Source: Orychophragmus violaceus (Eukaryota > Streptophyta > Magnoliopsida > Brassicales > Brassicaceae). Taken from it: a DNA stretch of 64,000 nucleotides. Shown here piece after piece: positions 1-12,089 of the stretch. The first letter of the stretch is position 1. Every line of letters starts with the position of its first letter. The DNA lies in the NCBI GenBank assembly GCA_030180135.1, contig CM058239.1, forward strand, positions 59,165,246 to 59,229,245, in the 5' to 3' direction. The notes beneath the pieces are model-generated. The model had not been told where the DNA came from and searched no databases. It saw nothing but the letters and a program-made list of their open reading frames with translations. Position numbers and translations under genes: made by a program.

Positions 1-268
1 ACCCAATTAAGAAACAAAAAGCACTGACTTCGGAAGAATAACATACTGTATTTCGGAGTCTCTAATACAATATCTCTCTCTAAAATATCCTCCTCTCTTT
101 CTAGAATTGAATATCCTCCCTGATGAAAGGTCTCAAGTATTTATCGCGTTTTTCTTTCTTGATTTTCGGATTGTAGCTTGGTTGAGGATGTCCGCTAGTC
201 ACATGCTCCTATATAGCATGTGACGAGTGTCATTGAGATCTATTTCCTTCTTTCCCGGGTAAGGTAAG
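1..268. other. AT-rich flank, no gene seen
   Basis: No coding region or recognisable repeat family. The one structure I see is a small inverted repeat at 199-223 (TCACATGCT, 7-base loop, AGCATGTGA). The stretch ends at the 8-base target site of the MITE that follows. Confidence 0.5.
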
Positions 269-814
269 CAGTGGCGGACCCAAATTTGTTTTTACCAGGT
301 CATAAATTAAATAAATTATTTAAAATTATAATAAATAAATTATTTAAAATTATAATAAATAAATTATTTAAATTTAAATTAAATTAACAATTTAAATTAA
401 ATAGTTAATTAAGTTTAAATATTGTTGAAAATGTTTATATATAGAATTATATTTAGCATATTTTAAAAAGTTTTAGAAAGAAAACTATAATTTGTAAAAT
501 TATATCAAATTTAAAATTGTTAGATTTTTATACGAGAAAAACTAGGTTCTTATTAAATTTAGGTTTTAGAAGCCCAAATAAATAAATAAATAAAGAACTA
601 AATGAATCTTTTTTGGGTTCAATCCAAAAATATGTCAAAACTAAATTGAGTTTTGGGTGCAAGGTGGTGTCGAACAAGGATTTGAGGGGGGTCAACATGG
701 GGATTTTTAACCAACTCGGTTGTCGTGTCTTACAAAATCACTTCTACAAATAAAATTTATAACATTTTAGGGGTGTCAGCTGACCCCTCTACCCTACACG
801 TGGGTCCGCCCCTG
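269..814. mobile_element. hAT-like MITE, copy 1
   Basis: Non-autonomous DNA transposon of 546 bp. It begins CAGTGGCGGACCCA and ends TGGGTCCGCCCCTG, a terminal inverted repeat with one mismatch. It is flanked by 8-bp direct repeats, aaggtaag (261-268) and agggtaag (815-822), one mismatch. The 8-bp duplication and the CAG...CTG ends fit the hAT superfamily. The interior is very AT-rich and encodes no transposase; the short open frame near the right end runs through the TIR and is not a gene. A second copy with the same ends lies at 9208-9509. Confidence 0.85.
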
Positions 815-822
815 AGGGTAAG

Positions 823-2170
823 TGTCGGTAGGTTATCATTGTGCCATTCCACTTTTGAACGTGGCCCAGACGCATATTTCGTACTTGTCCTCGATTCTCA
901 TACGCTTGTCCGACTTGGTCTATTAAACACAAATGGGCCGTAATTGAACTTTCTTAAAAGGTTTTGAAAATGGGCCAAGCTAACCAGGGGGTACCAAGCC
1001 CACCCCCAACATATAACTTAATTATTATGTATTTAAAACTTTTAGTAAGTCACTAAAAAGTGTCTGGTCATGAGAATTTCAATTTCTTATGAAATTCATA
1101 GTTTCTTGTCGGCATAGACATTTCAGTTTCAGGAAGAAACTGATTGGTTCCGTTTCTTTCGGGTAAAAAAGTTTTATATTCATATAGGATCCATATGTAT
1201 TTTGATTCGGTTTCATTTCGTATCCTACCAGTTTCATATTGTCTAAGATCTAAATTTTAAAACATTTTACAACCCAAAAAATCGGTTATTAATCCGGTTT
1301 TGATATGTATATCTATTTATACCCAAAATGAGATTGATTACCGGTAATTTTTCTATTCTCAATTTCTTTCCCCTCCAAATTATTGGTTTTTTGGAGAGAT
1401 TGAGTCAATCAAAACCCAAATCGAAGAGATCACTCATCTTTTATCTCCAATCCTAAACGAATATATAATTTTTTGATGGTATAGCTGAATCCATAAGGAC
1501 TGTCTACAGATCTTAAAAATTAGGTATCAAACCATTCATAGTTCATATTACATAAGTAGTAGCTCGGTGAGCTCTCTCTTCTCCTTTTTTTAATCGAGAA
1601 GTGATTTATTTAGTAATAGTAACGCTTGAGGTTCATCGAATTCCACGAAAACTGAACCGGTGTTTCGTTTGGTTCTACGAGTTCGTGGACTCCTGGTTTA
1701 AAAACTTTGAAAATAAGGTGCAGCCTTTAGTTTGAGGTGCCGAGCTGCAACTTTATATGTTGGGACATTTCTGTCCGCAATGTAGAGTGTATCTTCATGG
1801 TCCATACAGTTTTTGGTTACTTGTCCGTGTGAAATTGGTCTTATGTTGTATCCTCAATCATTTATTTTGGCGCCGACAACGTTGCATACCTTTGACGGAC
1901 TGATACTTTCGATGATTTTGGTTGGGTTCACTCGTCTTAAGTTTGCGCACAAGCTTGATGGGAGTGATGCTAATTAATCGGCCGACATGTTGTCACTCCA
2001 TGGGATTCTTGTGAGTCCAAAAGAATCAAAACTTACGGCAGACATCTTTTCACTCCATGGGATTCTTGTGAGTTCAAAAGAATATAAACTTGCGGTGAGC
2101 TATTTATTAATATTGAGATAGGCATCCATCCTATTGTTCTTAGTTTAGTAGTCGCCACTGAACCAATTTA
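823..2170. other. non-coding stretch, origin unclear
   Basis: AT-rich, no convincing gene on either strand. It probably belongs to the old gypsy element whose pol fragment starts just to the right, but I found no LTR match to prove it. It contains an imperfect tandem duplication at about 1980-2095. Confidence 0.4.
1980..2095. repeat. two-copy tandem repeat, ~57 bp unit
   Basis: Two adjacent diverged copies, each with 'cactccatgggattcttgtg' followed by 'agttcaaaagaat' or a close variant. Units run about 1980-2037 and 2038-2095. Function unknown. Confidence 0.7.
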
Positions 2171-2189
2171 CAATGAAGGGTGGATCACA

Positions 2190-4080
2190 TAAATCTGGGT
2201 ATGCTTTGCTCTTATCGCTTGGTTCAGTCGTTGCCCAGTGAGCAAAACACATATTTTTCTTCGTTATTTGATATGAGGAATCCAAACCGAAATCACTGCT
2301 CTAGTATCTCTATAGTTGGGGATTCTAGTCTAATTTCGATGCTGGAACAAGCTTTCGAAGATGAGCTGTCGACAAGTAAGATCCACTTCTTGATTCATGG
2401 GAGACGTTTTCGACTAGATTGGGGTGGTAGCCCGACAATGAAACTTTCTAGGGCTTGTGATTTTGCACTAGTTCGTCCTTTGTACTCGATATCGTATTCA
2501 CTTAGCTCTATGGCCCATTTCCCTGTTATGGTAGATTGAGTGGGGCTATGCAATATAGAATGCAGGAACATGGTGGTTAAAATTGTTATCGAGTGTGATT
2601 GGATGTAAGGTCCAGTTTTATGGCCGATGAGACGACTGCAAGTGCCACTATTTCTATCATCAGCTATTGAGTCTTTGCTCTGTATAAGGTCTTTCTGATA
2701 GAAATGATCAGCTTCTGCTCTCTGCGATCCTTTCATACTAATACTCCACTAATGGCCGCACTTGATACGACGAAATATAAGTAGAGAACTTCACCTTCTT
2801 CTGGTTTTGACAAGGACCGGCGGTGTGGTGAGGTAATTTTTCAGTTGCTAGAATGCTTCCTCGCATGTTTGTCTCATTCGAACTTCTTATCCCATTGTAT
2901 GAGATGACAGAACGACATGCATTTATCCGTTGACCAGGAGATAAAGCGGTTGAGGGCCTCGATGTGTCCGGTTAGTTGTTGTACTTCACGAGTTGTTTCC
3001 AGAGATGGCATATTCATAATTTTGGTGAATTGATTTGGATTCGCTTTGATTCCTTGTTTGGTCACGATGTATCCCATGAATTCGCCTAACTTTATTCCAA
3101 ATGTGCACTTTTCCTGGTTTAACGTCATGTTATATTCATTAAAATATGAGAGCAAGTCTTTAAATGACCAATGTGATCGTATGTTAATAATAAACTTAAA
3201 TTGCATATCATTGATGTAAACCTCCATCATTTAGTGAACATATTGTTACGAGTTGCTAATACATTGCTTCTACGTTCTTTATTCCGAAGGGTATAATTTT
3301 GTAGCATAAAGTTCCCATGTTTTGTTATGAAGGCGGTTTGTACCTATCATCTGGATGCATCATGATTTGATTGTATCTAGAGAACGCGTCCATGAAATAC
3401 ATAAGGTTGTTTCTAATGTTTGCCTCAGCTAATCGATATATATGGGGGCTGGAAAAAATGTACTCGGGACATGCCTTATTTAGGTCGTTGAAGTTCATAT
3501 ACACTCGCCAGGTGTCGTTCTTTTTCTTGAATACCACCAAATTGGCTAACCAATCGGGATATTTTACTTTCTTGATCAAACCGACACCTAGTAATCTTTC
3601 CACCTCTTCCTTTTTGTTTGAATGGTTTGTACGCCGGGTTGACGTTGAGTTTGTAACATGCTATCTGCAAACTGATTCCAATAATTTCTTTGACTTACCA
3701 TGAAAACGTCGAGACGTTCTGGCTGAGGAAATTGACGATTTTGGTTTCAATTATTTGGTCGAGCTTGGAACACATACTTAACACACATGTACGGATGACA
3801 TTCCATGTGAGCTCGAGTCGAGGGATATAGCAATCAAAATCTCTAGGGGGTTGTACGGATTTTCATCTAGTATATGTGATGACATATGTTTGAGCTGGTC
3901 TGGTTTATCGTGTCTTCGGGAAACCTGGTTAAGTTGACCGGGCATGTGGCCGAATGTGGTTCTGGAGGATGAGGTCGGCGATGTCTTTGTGCTGAGATAT
4001 TTTCTGCAGTGTGTTGATACTATCCTGGAATGATGCATGTTGGGCTCCGAGTACATCTAACTGTTTGTTCGTGACCCAAT
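2190..4080 (-). pseudogene. Ty3/gypsy (Tat-lineage) pol fragment
   Basis: Decayed polyprotein read right to left over several frames. In order: linker before RT (about 3850-3700), RT fingers/palm with PDWLANLVVFKKKN and FMDAFSRYNQIMMHPDD (3325-3603), the catalytic YxDD position read as YIND (3200-3230), RT thumb with FGIKLGEFMGYIVTKQGI, connection with NRFISWSTDKC (2874-3000), first RNase H end with GKWAIELSEYDIEY (2395-2600), then a second RNase H-like start, WILLVDSSSSKA, and SNNEEKY (2190-2400). Two RNase H domains in series is the mark of the Tat lineage. Frameshifts, stops and the YIND change make it inactive. Integrase is absent. It is the left part of an element split by the CACTA at 4338. 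Confidence 0.8.
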
Positions 4081-4337
4081 TCATTTAACTTATGTGGTCC
4101 AATATCGATCGTAGTAATGCCTCTTCAATTTCTCTTCGGCATGTCTTCCTACTTCTTTCATGTTTGGCTATTTGGTTTAAGCTCCTACTCATGCCATGCT
4201 GGTGGGGGGGTCCGATCTTCGGTGGCTGCTCTCAAGTGGATGTCACATTTTCTAAGGCTTTTTATAAGATAGGAACCAAGCTCGTCATGATTATCTCTCA
4301 TGATGGTGCCACGTTGAACGTGACTTGTTATCTCGTG

Positions 4338-4354
4338 CACTACAAGAAAATGTC
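4338..4354. repeat. CACTA left terminal inverted repeat
   Basis: CACTACAAGAAAATGTC, immediately after target duplication gtg. CACTACAAGAAAA is the common 13-bp end of plant CACTA elements. Confidence 0.85.
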
Positions 4355-4869
4355 ACACAGAGAGCATTAGTAAAATGCTATGACATGATAGTATAGCGTT
4401 ATGGTGGATTTTCTATCTTCGCCCCTAATAATAGATCTGACACTTTACATAGCGATTTACGCTTATGCTACGTAATTTTTGTTTTCAATAGCGTGCATTT
4501 ATTTTGGAACTGAATATTTAATAATAGCATTTGGTGTTTGTTTTATTTATTTACACACATCATTCTTATATGTCACCATTAGTTGTACTATAGAAATTGA
4601 TTTTGTAGTTGTTTTGTAATTTTAATTGGGCTTTTTGATTAATTGGGATGATTTATTTGTACCTATTAACCATGCTCTATTTTGATAATTAGAAAACATC
4701 ATTTCGTTAGACAAACCAACAATATCCAAACTCACAAGTTCTAATAGCTGATTTCTCTGAACTCTTTGCTATATATATATCTCTTTTAATAACGAACTAC
4801 ATCGTAACTAAAAAAGGCTGATATGAGTGGTGAAGAAACTGAGAGTTGAGAGTACAAAAAGAGAAATAA

Positions 4870-5735
4870 TTTGTTACCAGTCTCTGTAGAAATTTATACA
4901 CATGGTGTGATTGCAAGTAGGAAGAACAACTTTGGTTCAAATCTCCAAGCAAATGCCACACTCTTCTTCCCTCTCCAAATCGATCTCTGACATTCCTTTC
5001 TCTTATTTTTTTCCGGTGTCTTTTGTCGCATATCTCCTTTTGTTTCCTTTCTTCTACATTGGTTATCCCTCCGTTAAGTTGCAATAGCGAAGGAAACAAC
5101 ACATCTGCCCATCAACATCCATTTTCGAATGGAACATTATTGGATCAACGTCCTAATCAAATAAACCTGTTCAGGTTGCAAGACACTAAATAAGTGATTA
5201 AAAACTACTGTGACATATTACCATAGAAATTTTTGATACTAGCTTTCCATTCATGAAGCGACATTGTGGTTTTCCCATCAACATAAGCCTATAAAATAAC
5301 AGAGAATCAGATATCAGGCATGCAATAAATAAGGATCAAGAATAAATTCAAGTAAAAAAAAGATTCACCTTATAAATAAGGACCCCACCCTAAGATATCT
5401 GAAGACTGGAAGAGAGTGGAAACAATTATGGTCTAGTGGTCAAGTGGTTAAAGCTTCTACACTAGAATGTATTGGGTTCGAATCCCCGAATGTGGAATTT
5501 CTACAAGATTAATGAAGGCAAACTTATAAAGAAATTTTCAGGAGCATGTAAAACCGTTGATTGTGGATGTGGATTCTCGTAGAACGGAAGTAGTATTATC
5601 TTTAAAATTTTCTTGTAATAGCTCTCATAATTTGTATCAGCGTTAAAAAGGAAGAAGAGAAAGAGATGAGCCGCTGGAACAACTGTTTTGCCTATACAAA
5701 AACATAAAAGGAGCATTAAAACAATCTGCAATTTT
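4870..5735 (-). pseudogene. captured AIRP2-like RING E3 ligase fragment
   Basis: Exons of a plant RING-type E3 of the ABA-insensitive RING protein 2 (AIRP2) family, right to left. About 5735-5640: PAAHLFLFFL. 5369 and below: VLIYK ending at a GT donor. 5290-5222: AYVDGKTTMSLHEWKAS and IKNFYG, then GT. 5100-4870: LFPSLLQLNGGITNVEERKQ, then, after a frameshift, the RING start EECGICLE, LPTCNHTMCI. Intron borders GT/AG are still readable. Damage: a stop straight after the first RING cysteine pair, a frameshift, Phe where a zinc-binding Cys is expected after TMCIN, and a SINE in the first exon. The rest of the RING is missing. It lies inside the CACTA and is almost certainly a transduplicate. Family call by residue pattern from memory, unverified by search. 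Confidence 0.75.
5429..5625 (+). mobile_element. tRNA-derived SINE-like insertion
   Basis: Has an internal RNA polymerase III promoter: A box TGGTCAAGTGG (5437-5447) and a perfect B box GGTTCGAATCC (5475-5485), 37 bp apart start to start, the spacing of tRNA-derived SINEs. The flanks do not pair as a tRNA acceptor stem, so it is not a functional tRNA. It sits inside the first visible exon of the captured AIRP2-like gene, opposite in direction. The 3' end is uncertain and I could not find a clear target duplication. Confidence 0.55.
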
Positions 5736-6384
<649 letters not shown>

Positions 6385-6479
6385 TTCACATTTGAATATT
6401 TGATGAGGTTGAAGGAAAATAAAGCGGAAAAAGGAAGGAGAAAAAGCTTTTGACGAAAGCTGAAGAGTCCACCTAAAAT

Positions 6480-8445
6480 CCAAGTCCCTTTACCAAGTTC
6501 TCATTCCAAGTTCCCTTTTGACAAAGGCTGAAGGCACGAATTAACTGAGAGTAAGTGAGACAAGGAAAGGAAGACAAGGAATTACTTCCATTAATTTTAA
6601 TTTGAACTAACGGTGGATCCTTACCTCAATGGTTAATCAATAAAAAATCCAGCTTTTTTATTTGTTGTTTTTGTTAACACCAGTTTTTTTTTATGTTTTT
6701 AAGTTTAACATTTTTGTTATTTTATTTCTTTTCAATTAGTAGGTTACTTTTGCAATATGTGATAATTAATAAAAGACAAACAATATATCCTAGAAGTATG
6801 TACAAATTATATGATGGTATGTCTCATTTATAATCAATTCTATTTGCAAAATTGTTATATTTTGATTATATATTATTTTTAGCTTTTAGAGTTTATGATT
6901 TATAAAATTATTATACTTGAAATTTGTTATAAATGTTAAAATTTTGCTATATTATCAATACTATTAAAAAAATACAGTATATTAGAAACTAATCTTCTTC
7001 CATGTGCTATATTACATGTTATGCCATTGTAAATTAATGAATTTATTAAATTTTATTAAAAGTAATTAGAGAATATAACATTTTCTCTATTATCCATGTT
7101 TCCAAACAAGACAATTGTTAACTATTTAGCCAAACAACTTAAATATAACAAATTCTACTTTCCTAAAGAATTAAAATAAAAACAAAAATATATATAATCA
7201 TTAAACTATTAAATCATTTGATAAATATCATTAAATAATTTATATATCAACTATTTTTGTATATATTAAATAATATTATATAATTTATGATTTTATTCCA
7301 ACGATATTTATAATATATTTTAATATCTTCTTTATTTATTAAGAAAAACAATTAATGAATTCGTATTTAATTATAAAATTTATTAAAAATCATTTTAATT
7401 ATATTTTGATTTAACTATTCTCTAATTTTTTATTTTATTCAAAATATATTCATAATATCTTTTAGTATATTTTATTGAAATATAAATATATATTTAATAT
7501 TATAAAAAAATCCTACAAAATATTTTTAATTTATTTATTTTTAAGAAAAATAATTACTAAATACTATTTATTATTAAATTTACTAAACAATAATTTAATT
7601 ACATTTTAATCAGTAAAAATAAAAATATCTTTATATTTAGACCAATATAAACACAAATTCATGTATTTTAACATAATTCAAATTTAAAAAAGTGAATATT
7701 ATAAACATAAATAAATTACTATAAATTAAAATTTAATTTATAAACAAATTTTTTAAAAATTAGAATATTGATTGATATATTTTTACATTGATAAAATATT
7801 AATATTAGTCAATACTTTATATTTTTCAAATATATAATAGGTCATATTACGATTGATGTTTTTACGATTGCGCTTTTTAGCGGGTTGTTCCATCAAATTA
7901 CAAAATACTTAAACCATTATAATAACGAGTTGAAAAATAAATTAGCCAATTTTTATTATAAATTTATATAAATAACTTTTCATGATTATATTAACTAATT
8001 CTCATTGATATATTTTATTTTAATAATATATTAAAATTATTCAATATTTATATTATTCAAATATATGATGCGTCAAATTGTGGTTCATGTTTGAATACAG
8101 TTTTTAATTTGCTGTTCCATCAAATTTGAAAATTATATATATATCGCTACAAAATCTAGTTATATGTTTAAATTTTTAGTGTCTATGATTAAGAGTTAGA
8201 AGTTTAGGGTTTGTGTTTAGGGTTTATTTGTTTTTTTTTTTGTTTTTTTAGGGTATAGTGTTAGGGTTTTAAAGTTTAGGATAAGGAATATAATTATATT
8301 TGAAATTTTTTATATGTGTTGAACTTTTTTTTTACATATTATATGATGTTTATGTTTAATAAGATAATATTACAAGATAATAATTTTTATATTTTATACT
8401 TAATTAAAAATTATAAATAAATTAATAGTATTTCAAACTGTAAAC

Positions 8446-8482
<37 letters not shown>

Positions 8483-8700
8483 TTAACTAAAATTAAAGAA
8501 ATTGTTTGTTTCTAACTTTTATTTTTATAAAAAGAAATTGTTTGTTTAATTTGGTATTTATTTATAATAAAATGAATTAAGTATTTTTTTTAATCGAATT
8601 TGTAGCATCGTTCACCCTTTTTTTTTTTTTTTTGCAGTTTCTGATATTAATTAAAAAAAGAAATTTATTAACAAAAATAAAGATATTACATTATCATAAA
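6480..8700. other. AT-rich spacer in CACTA, no gene
   Basis: Over 2 kb of very AT-rich DNA with frequent stops in all frames. It holds an (AT)16 run at 8449-8480 and, at 8205-8280, several degenerate TTTAGGG motifs. No coding potential seen. Confidence 0.6.
8449..8480. repeat. (AT)16 microsatellite
   Basis: Perfect AT dinucleotide run of 32 bp in the CACTA spacer. Confidence 0.95.
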
Positions 8701-8717
8701 TACAAATTACATAAGCA

Positions 8718-8819
8718 ATTCAAGTTTCCTCCTCCATAGTTTATAATGGAGACCTCCACAGCTTTCTTGTATTCATCTAATGGGTCTGAAACAGTTGCAC
8801 CAACAAGCTCGAATGGTTC
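8718..8819 (-). pseudogene. possible exon of unidentified captured gene
   Basis: The minus strand opens after an AG acceptor (TATATTAG) and reads EPFELVGATVSDPLDEYKKA followed by VEVSIINYGGGNL, about 34 codons without a stop. It follows the AP2M exon at 8911-9003 across an apparent intron (GTAAGC...TTAG) but does not match the AP2M protein at that point, so it may come from another captured gene. I do not recognise it. Confidence 0.35.
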
Positions 8820-8910
8820 CTAATATAGACAGTCAAAACCAAAGAGAATCAGGAAGTTACTACGATCAAGCTGCTTTTGTCTTCTTAATTTTTTTAAGTT
8901 AAAGCTTACC

Positions 8911-10040
8911 TAGACATTTACTTCCATGCGTGTATGACCAAGTTCTTTGATTGTTGGTAATACACGGAAAAGCAGATTAACACCCTCTGTTATTCGATAC
9001 CCGAGACACAAGATTCAATACACTTTAATATTAGAACAATACGCAACAGTGAACATTCCAATACTTCATTAGTTTTCTCAGAGTTGAATCAATTGTCAGG
9101 TTCACACACTGGTGAAATGTGACATCATCAAGCTCAATGGTTTTACCACTGCACAACAAGAGTGAGCCAGGTGAGAGCAAAGAAAAGTTGGTAGCTAGTT
9201 TGGATCAGTGGCGGACCCAAATTTTTTTTTAACCGGTGTTGAAAAAAAAAACTGACAGAAAGCAAACATATATAGGAAAATATGAAAACAATTTTAACAA
9301 GGGAGTAGAAATAAAACAATAAATAAATAAAAAGAAAAATGTAGAACGAGGGTTCAATTAATGGCTCGAACACCAATTTAGGAGTGTCAACCGTATGACT
9401 TTACCACTCCATCCACCAAAACTTACAACATTTTGGCCCAAAAATATTTAATATATCAACTTTACCGGTGTCATGTGACACCTTAACGTCCTTAGTGGAT
9501 CCGCCCCTGGTTTGGATAACTGTTTTAACAAAACCTACCTTTTAGCAGGACAAGATTTCATTTCCGATTCCTTCTCAAGACCAATTTTATCATTCAACAC
9601 CAACTTCAAATCAGGCATTCCCGAAAGAAAATAGTTCATTAAAACTTTCCCGTCACATCACACTGAAGTACATTGCCTAACAGTTGCCATAATGGGCAAA
9701 CAACAGTCATACAAAGAGAATCAGCAAGAACTAAACCTTCAAAAAAAAAACAATTATTTACCTTTAGAAGTTTTATGCTTTCCACAATATCTAGAAACAC
9801 ATCCATTAGTGAGAATGCATGATATCAACACTTTTGCAAAACATAACAAATCATATACAGACAAAAAGAAAATCAACTCTTACCTCATTCTTTTTATAAG
9901 CAAGACCCTCTCTTCTCCAACCAACAACACCCCCGTAACTTGTAATGTTGCATTTGGAACATGTTTGTACTTGGGCTGTAAAGAGAAGAGGCTTACTAAT
10001 TAAAAAATATGAAGTAAAAGAAGCAACATAATCTCGATCT
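8911..10040 (-). pseudogene. AP2M: captured AP2M gene, middle exons
   Basis: AP2M is the mu subunit of the AP-2 adaptor, which binds cargo and membrane lipid in clathrin endocytosis. Exon remains, right to left: 9975-9884, VPNATLQVTG, then after a 1-base insertion GWRREGLAYKKNEV; 9800-9762, VFLDIVESIKLLK; 9676-9539, GNVLQCDVTGK, a 1-base loss, then YFLSGMPDLKLVLNDKIGLE and KESEMKS; 9148-9090, GKTIELDDVTFHQCVNLT; 9003-8911, YRITEGVNLLFRVLPTIKEL and GHTRMEVNV, then a stop. Several GT/AG borders survive. The C-terminal half of the mu homology domain is missing. Frameshifts and the stop make it a pseudogene. The intron between 9148 and 9539 holds a hAT MITE and the 5' side is cut by a LINE at 10041. 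Confidence 0.85.
9208..9509. mobile_element. hAT-like MITE, copy 2
   Basis: 302 bp, begins CAGTGGCGGACCCAAATTTT and ends GTGGATCCGCCCCTG. It is flanked by a perfect 8-bp duplication, gtttggat (9200-9207 and 9510-9517). Same ends as the MITE at 269-814, with a shorter and diverged interior. It sits in an intron of the captured AP2M copy, so it inserted after or with the capture. No coding capacity. Confidence 0.92.
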
Positions 10041-10089
10041 TTGCATTTAAAAATAGAAAAATCTCTTTTTCTCTCTGGCACAGGTTGCC

Positions 10090-12072
10090 ATGAAGAAGAA
10101 CCCATGGTTCTCTGAGCATATTTCTGACTTGAAATCCCAGCCACCTGCAACCGGCGTGAGCCCATCTCCCATCCCGCCTCTCCCACTGACTCTCCAGACC
10201 CTAACCAAGCTTTCCCTCTTTCCATGTTCCTTCCTCTCTCTTCTCCCTCCCCTAAGTGTTCTCCTCCAGCTTTGCTATCTGCTCCTCTCAAGGGGTCAGC
10301 AAGTAGGAGATCACCTGCTTCAGTTCAAACTGCTGATGTTGATATGCTTTGAAGCTCATCTGCATCTCCTGTGACTTCTGGTTCATCCCCATCTGTTGTT
10401 ACTGTTACCACAAAAACTGGATCTGGTACTGTTCACGAAAAAATTACAGTACTTCCTCTTAAGGCAAACTCTTCTCTCCAATCTAATTAGGCTTCTCATC
10501 AGCCTTCGTCTGTTATTAAAACTGCCCCTATCCTTCCTCCTCCTGGTCCTACTGTTGCTATTTCATCTGTTGGTACTACTGCTCAAAAGAGTAAAGAGGC
10601 TCCTCCAGTTAAGCTTGATTCCACTCCCTTTGGCACTTCTCCATCAGTTGATGAATCTATTCCTATCAATGACAAAGCTACTTCAAAAACTTATTTGGTG
10701 GAAAAAATCAGAAGGTTTGAAGATAAAACCTTAAAGAGGCTTGCTCCTATCTCTTACTCGGATAAACGTATCCATAGAATGCTTATCCCATATAAAGTAT
10801 TCCAAAAGGTGCGGAATTATACAAAGATTTCATCATTTGCTTCTTCAATGGTAAAGCTCCTCCCTTTAGTCAAATTCAGAGTGTTATCAACCATATGTGG
10901 GGTAAAGGAAAAACGGTTGAGATTCAGAATAATTCCTTAACCAGAACCATGTTAGTAAGGATTCCAAATGATTACCTGCGTAACAAGATTCTTGAGAAAG
11001 GCATTTGGTATGTTGGGGATTCACTGTTTCAAACGGCTCAATGGAATTCCTCTAGCTCGAATCAGGCGCCTTCATTTGAGTCTATGCAGCTTTGGGCTTA
11101 ACTTACCGGAGTTACTTTGGACCTCCATCACCAATAAGGGCTGAGTTTAGTTGCTTGTTTGGTAGAAAACCCTAGAGAAACGGATGAATTCGCAAAAAAC
11201 CTTGTCATTCTTACTCTCTCTCATGTCAAGGTTGAGGTTAATCTTTCCAAGCCATTAACATCAGTGGTTGAATTTGTGAGAGAAAATGGAGAGGTGGTGG
11301 AAGTTCAAGTCTCTTATCCATGGTTGCCTCCTACTTGTTCTCACTGTGGTGAGTTGGGCCATATTTTTCGCAATTGCCTCTTACTTCCTTAGAAACCAAA
11401 GGAACCATCTGCTCTGGTCAAAAAGAGCATGGCTAAATCAGTAAAGCAAGATTCAAATGTTTGCTCTAAAGGCAAAGAAAAAGATAAGGCACCTGATGTT
11501 GTTGTCAAGAGCCAAAGTCAGTCTCCTTTTGTCGCACCTGCAGGCTCTAAGGTATAGAGATGGATATGGCTCATGTAGTTGATGTCAAGAACCTAAGTCA
11601 GGCTCCTTCTATCTCCCCTGCAGCATCCACTTCTAGTTCGGGGCAGGGCAATTCTGCGACTGATCTTAGGAGACATATTAAGCCAACCAACCCTTCTTCT
11701 TTTTCTCAGAAACATCTTTCCATGTTTCATCCCTCAAAGAACCTTTCTTCATCCTCCTCTCCTTTGCCTCTTTTTACTCCATCTGCCATGATTCCTTTTG
11801 CCATAAATAGCTCGGCTACTGATGGCCTTCCCTTATCCAATTGTTCTCCTGAAAAGGAAAGAGAAAAAACATCATATAAAAGATCTTGGTCTGATTCAAA
11901 CACTAGCTTAAACACTTTTATATCATTTTCTTCACAACTAGCCTTTTCTCTTCGGGGTCTACTGTTCCACCTGCCTTATCTTCTACTTCAAATTTTTCAA
12001 GTCCTAACTCTTTTTTCTCTTTTGCTAGCTCAAGGTCCTAGCCTCTCTAAAGGTGGGACTTCTAATCAATAA
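10090..12072 (+). pseudogene. LINE ORF1 (nucleic acid-binding), broken
   Basis: Remains of the first LINE protein, which binds the element's RNA. A proline/serine/leucine-rich start (10090-10690) is followed by the conserved plant LINE ORF1 core (DUF4283-like) with LVRIPNDYLRNKILEKGIWY (about 10950-11010) and LTLSHVKVEVNLSKPL (about 11210-11260). A CCHC zinc knuckle follows, CSHCGELGHIFRNC (11338-11379). The tail to 12072 is Ser/Pro-rich. Several stops and frame changes separate these parts, for example near 11100 and 11392, so no functional protein is made. Confidence 0.8.
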
Positions 12073-12089
12073 AATATGAGTGCGAAACT

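Noticed and set aside
2180..2539. 119-codon plus-strand frame
   Set aside because: Antisense to the gypsy RNase H remains, which are recognisable on the minus strand.
5429..5500. Functional tRNA gene
   Set aside because: A and B boxes are good but the ends do not form an acceptor stem, and the sequence continues as an insertion in an exon; a SINE head explains it better.
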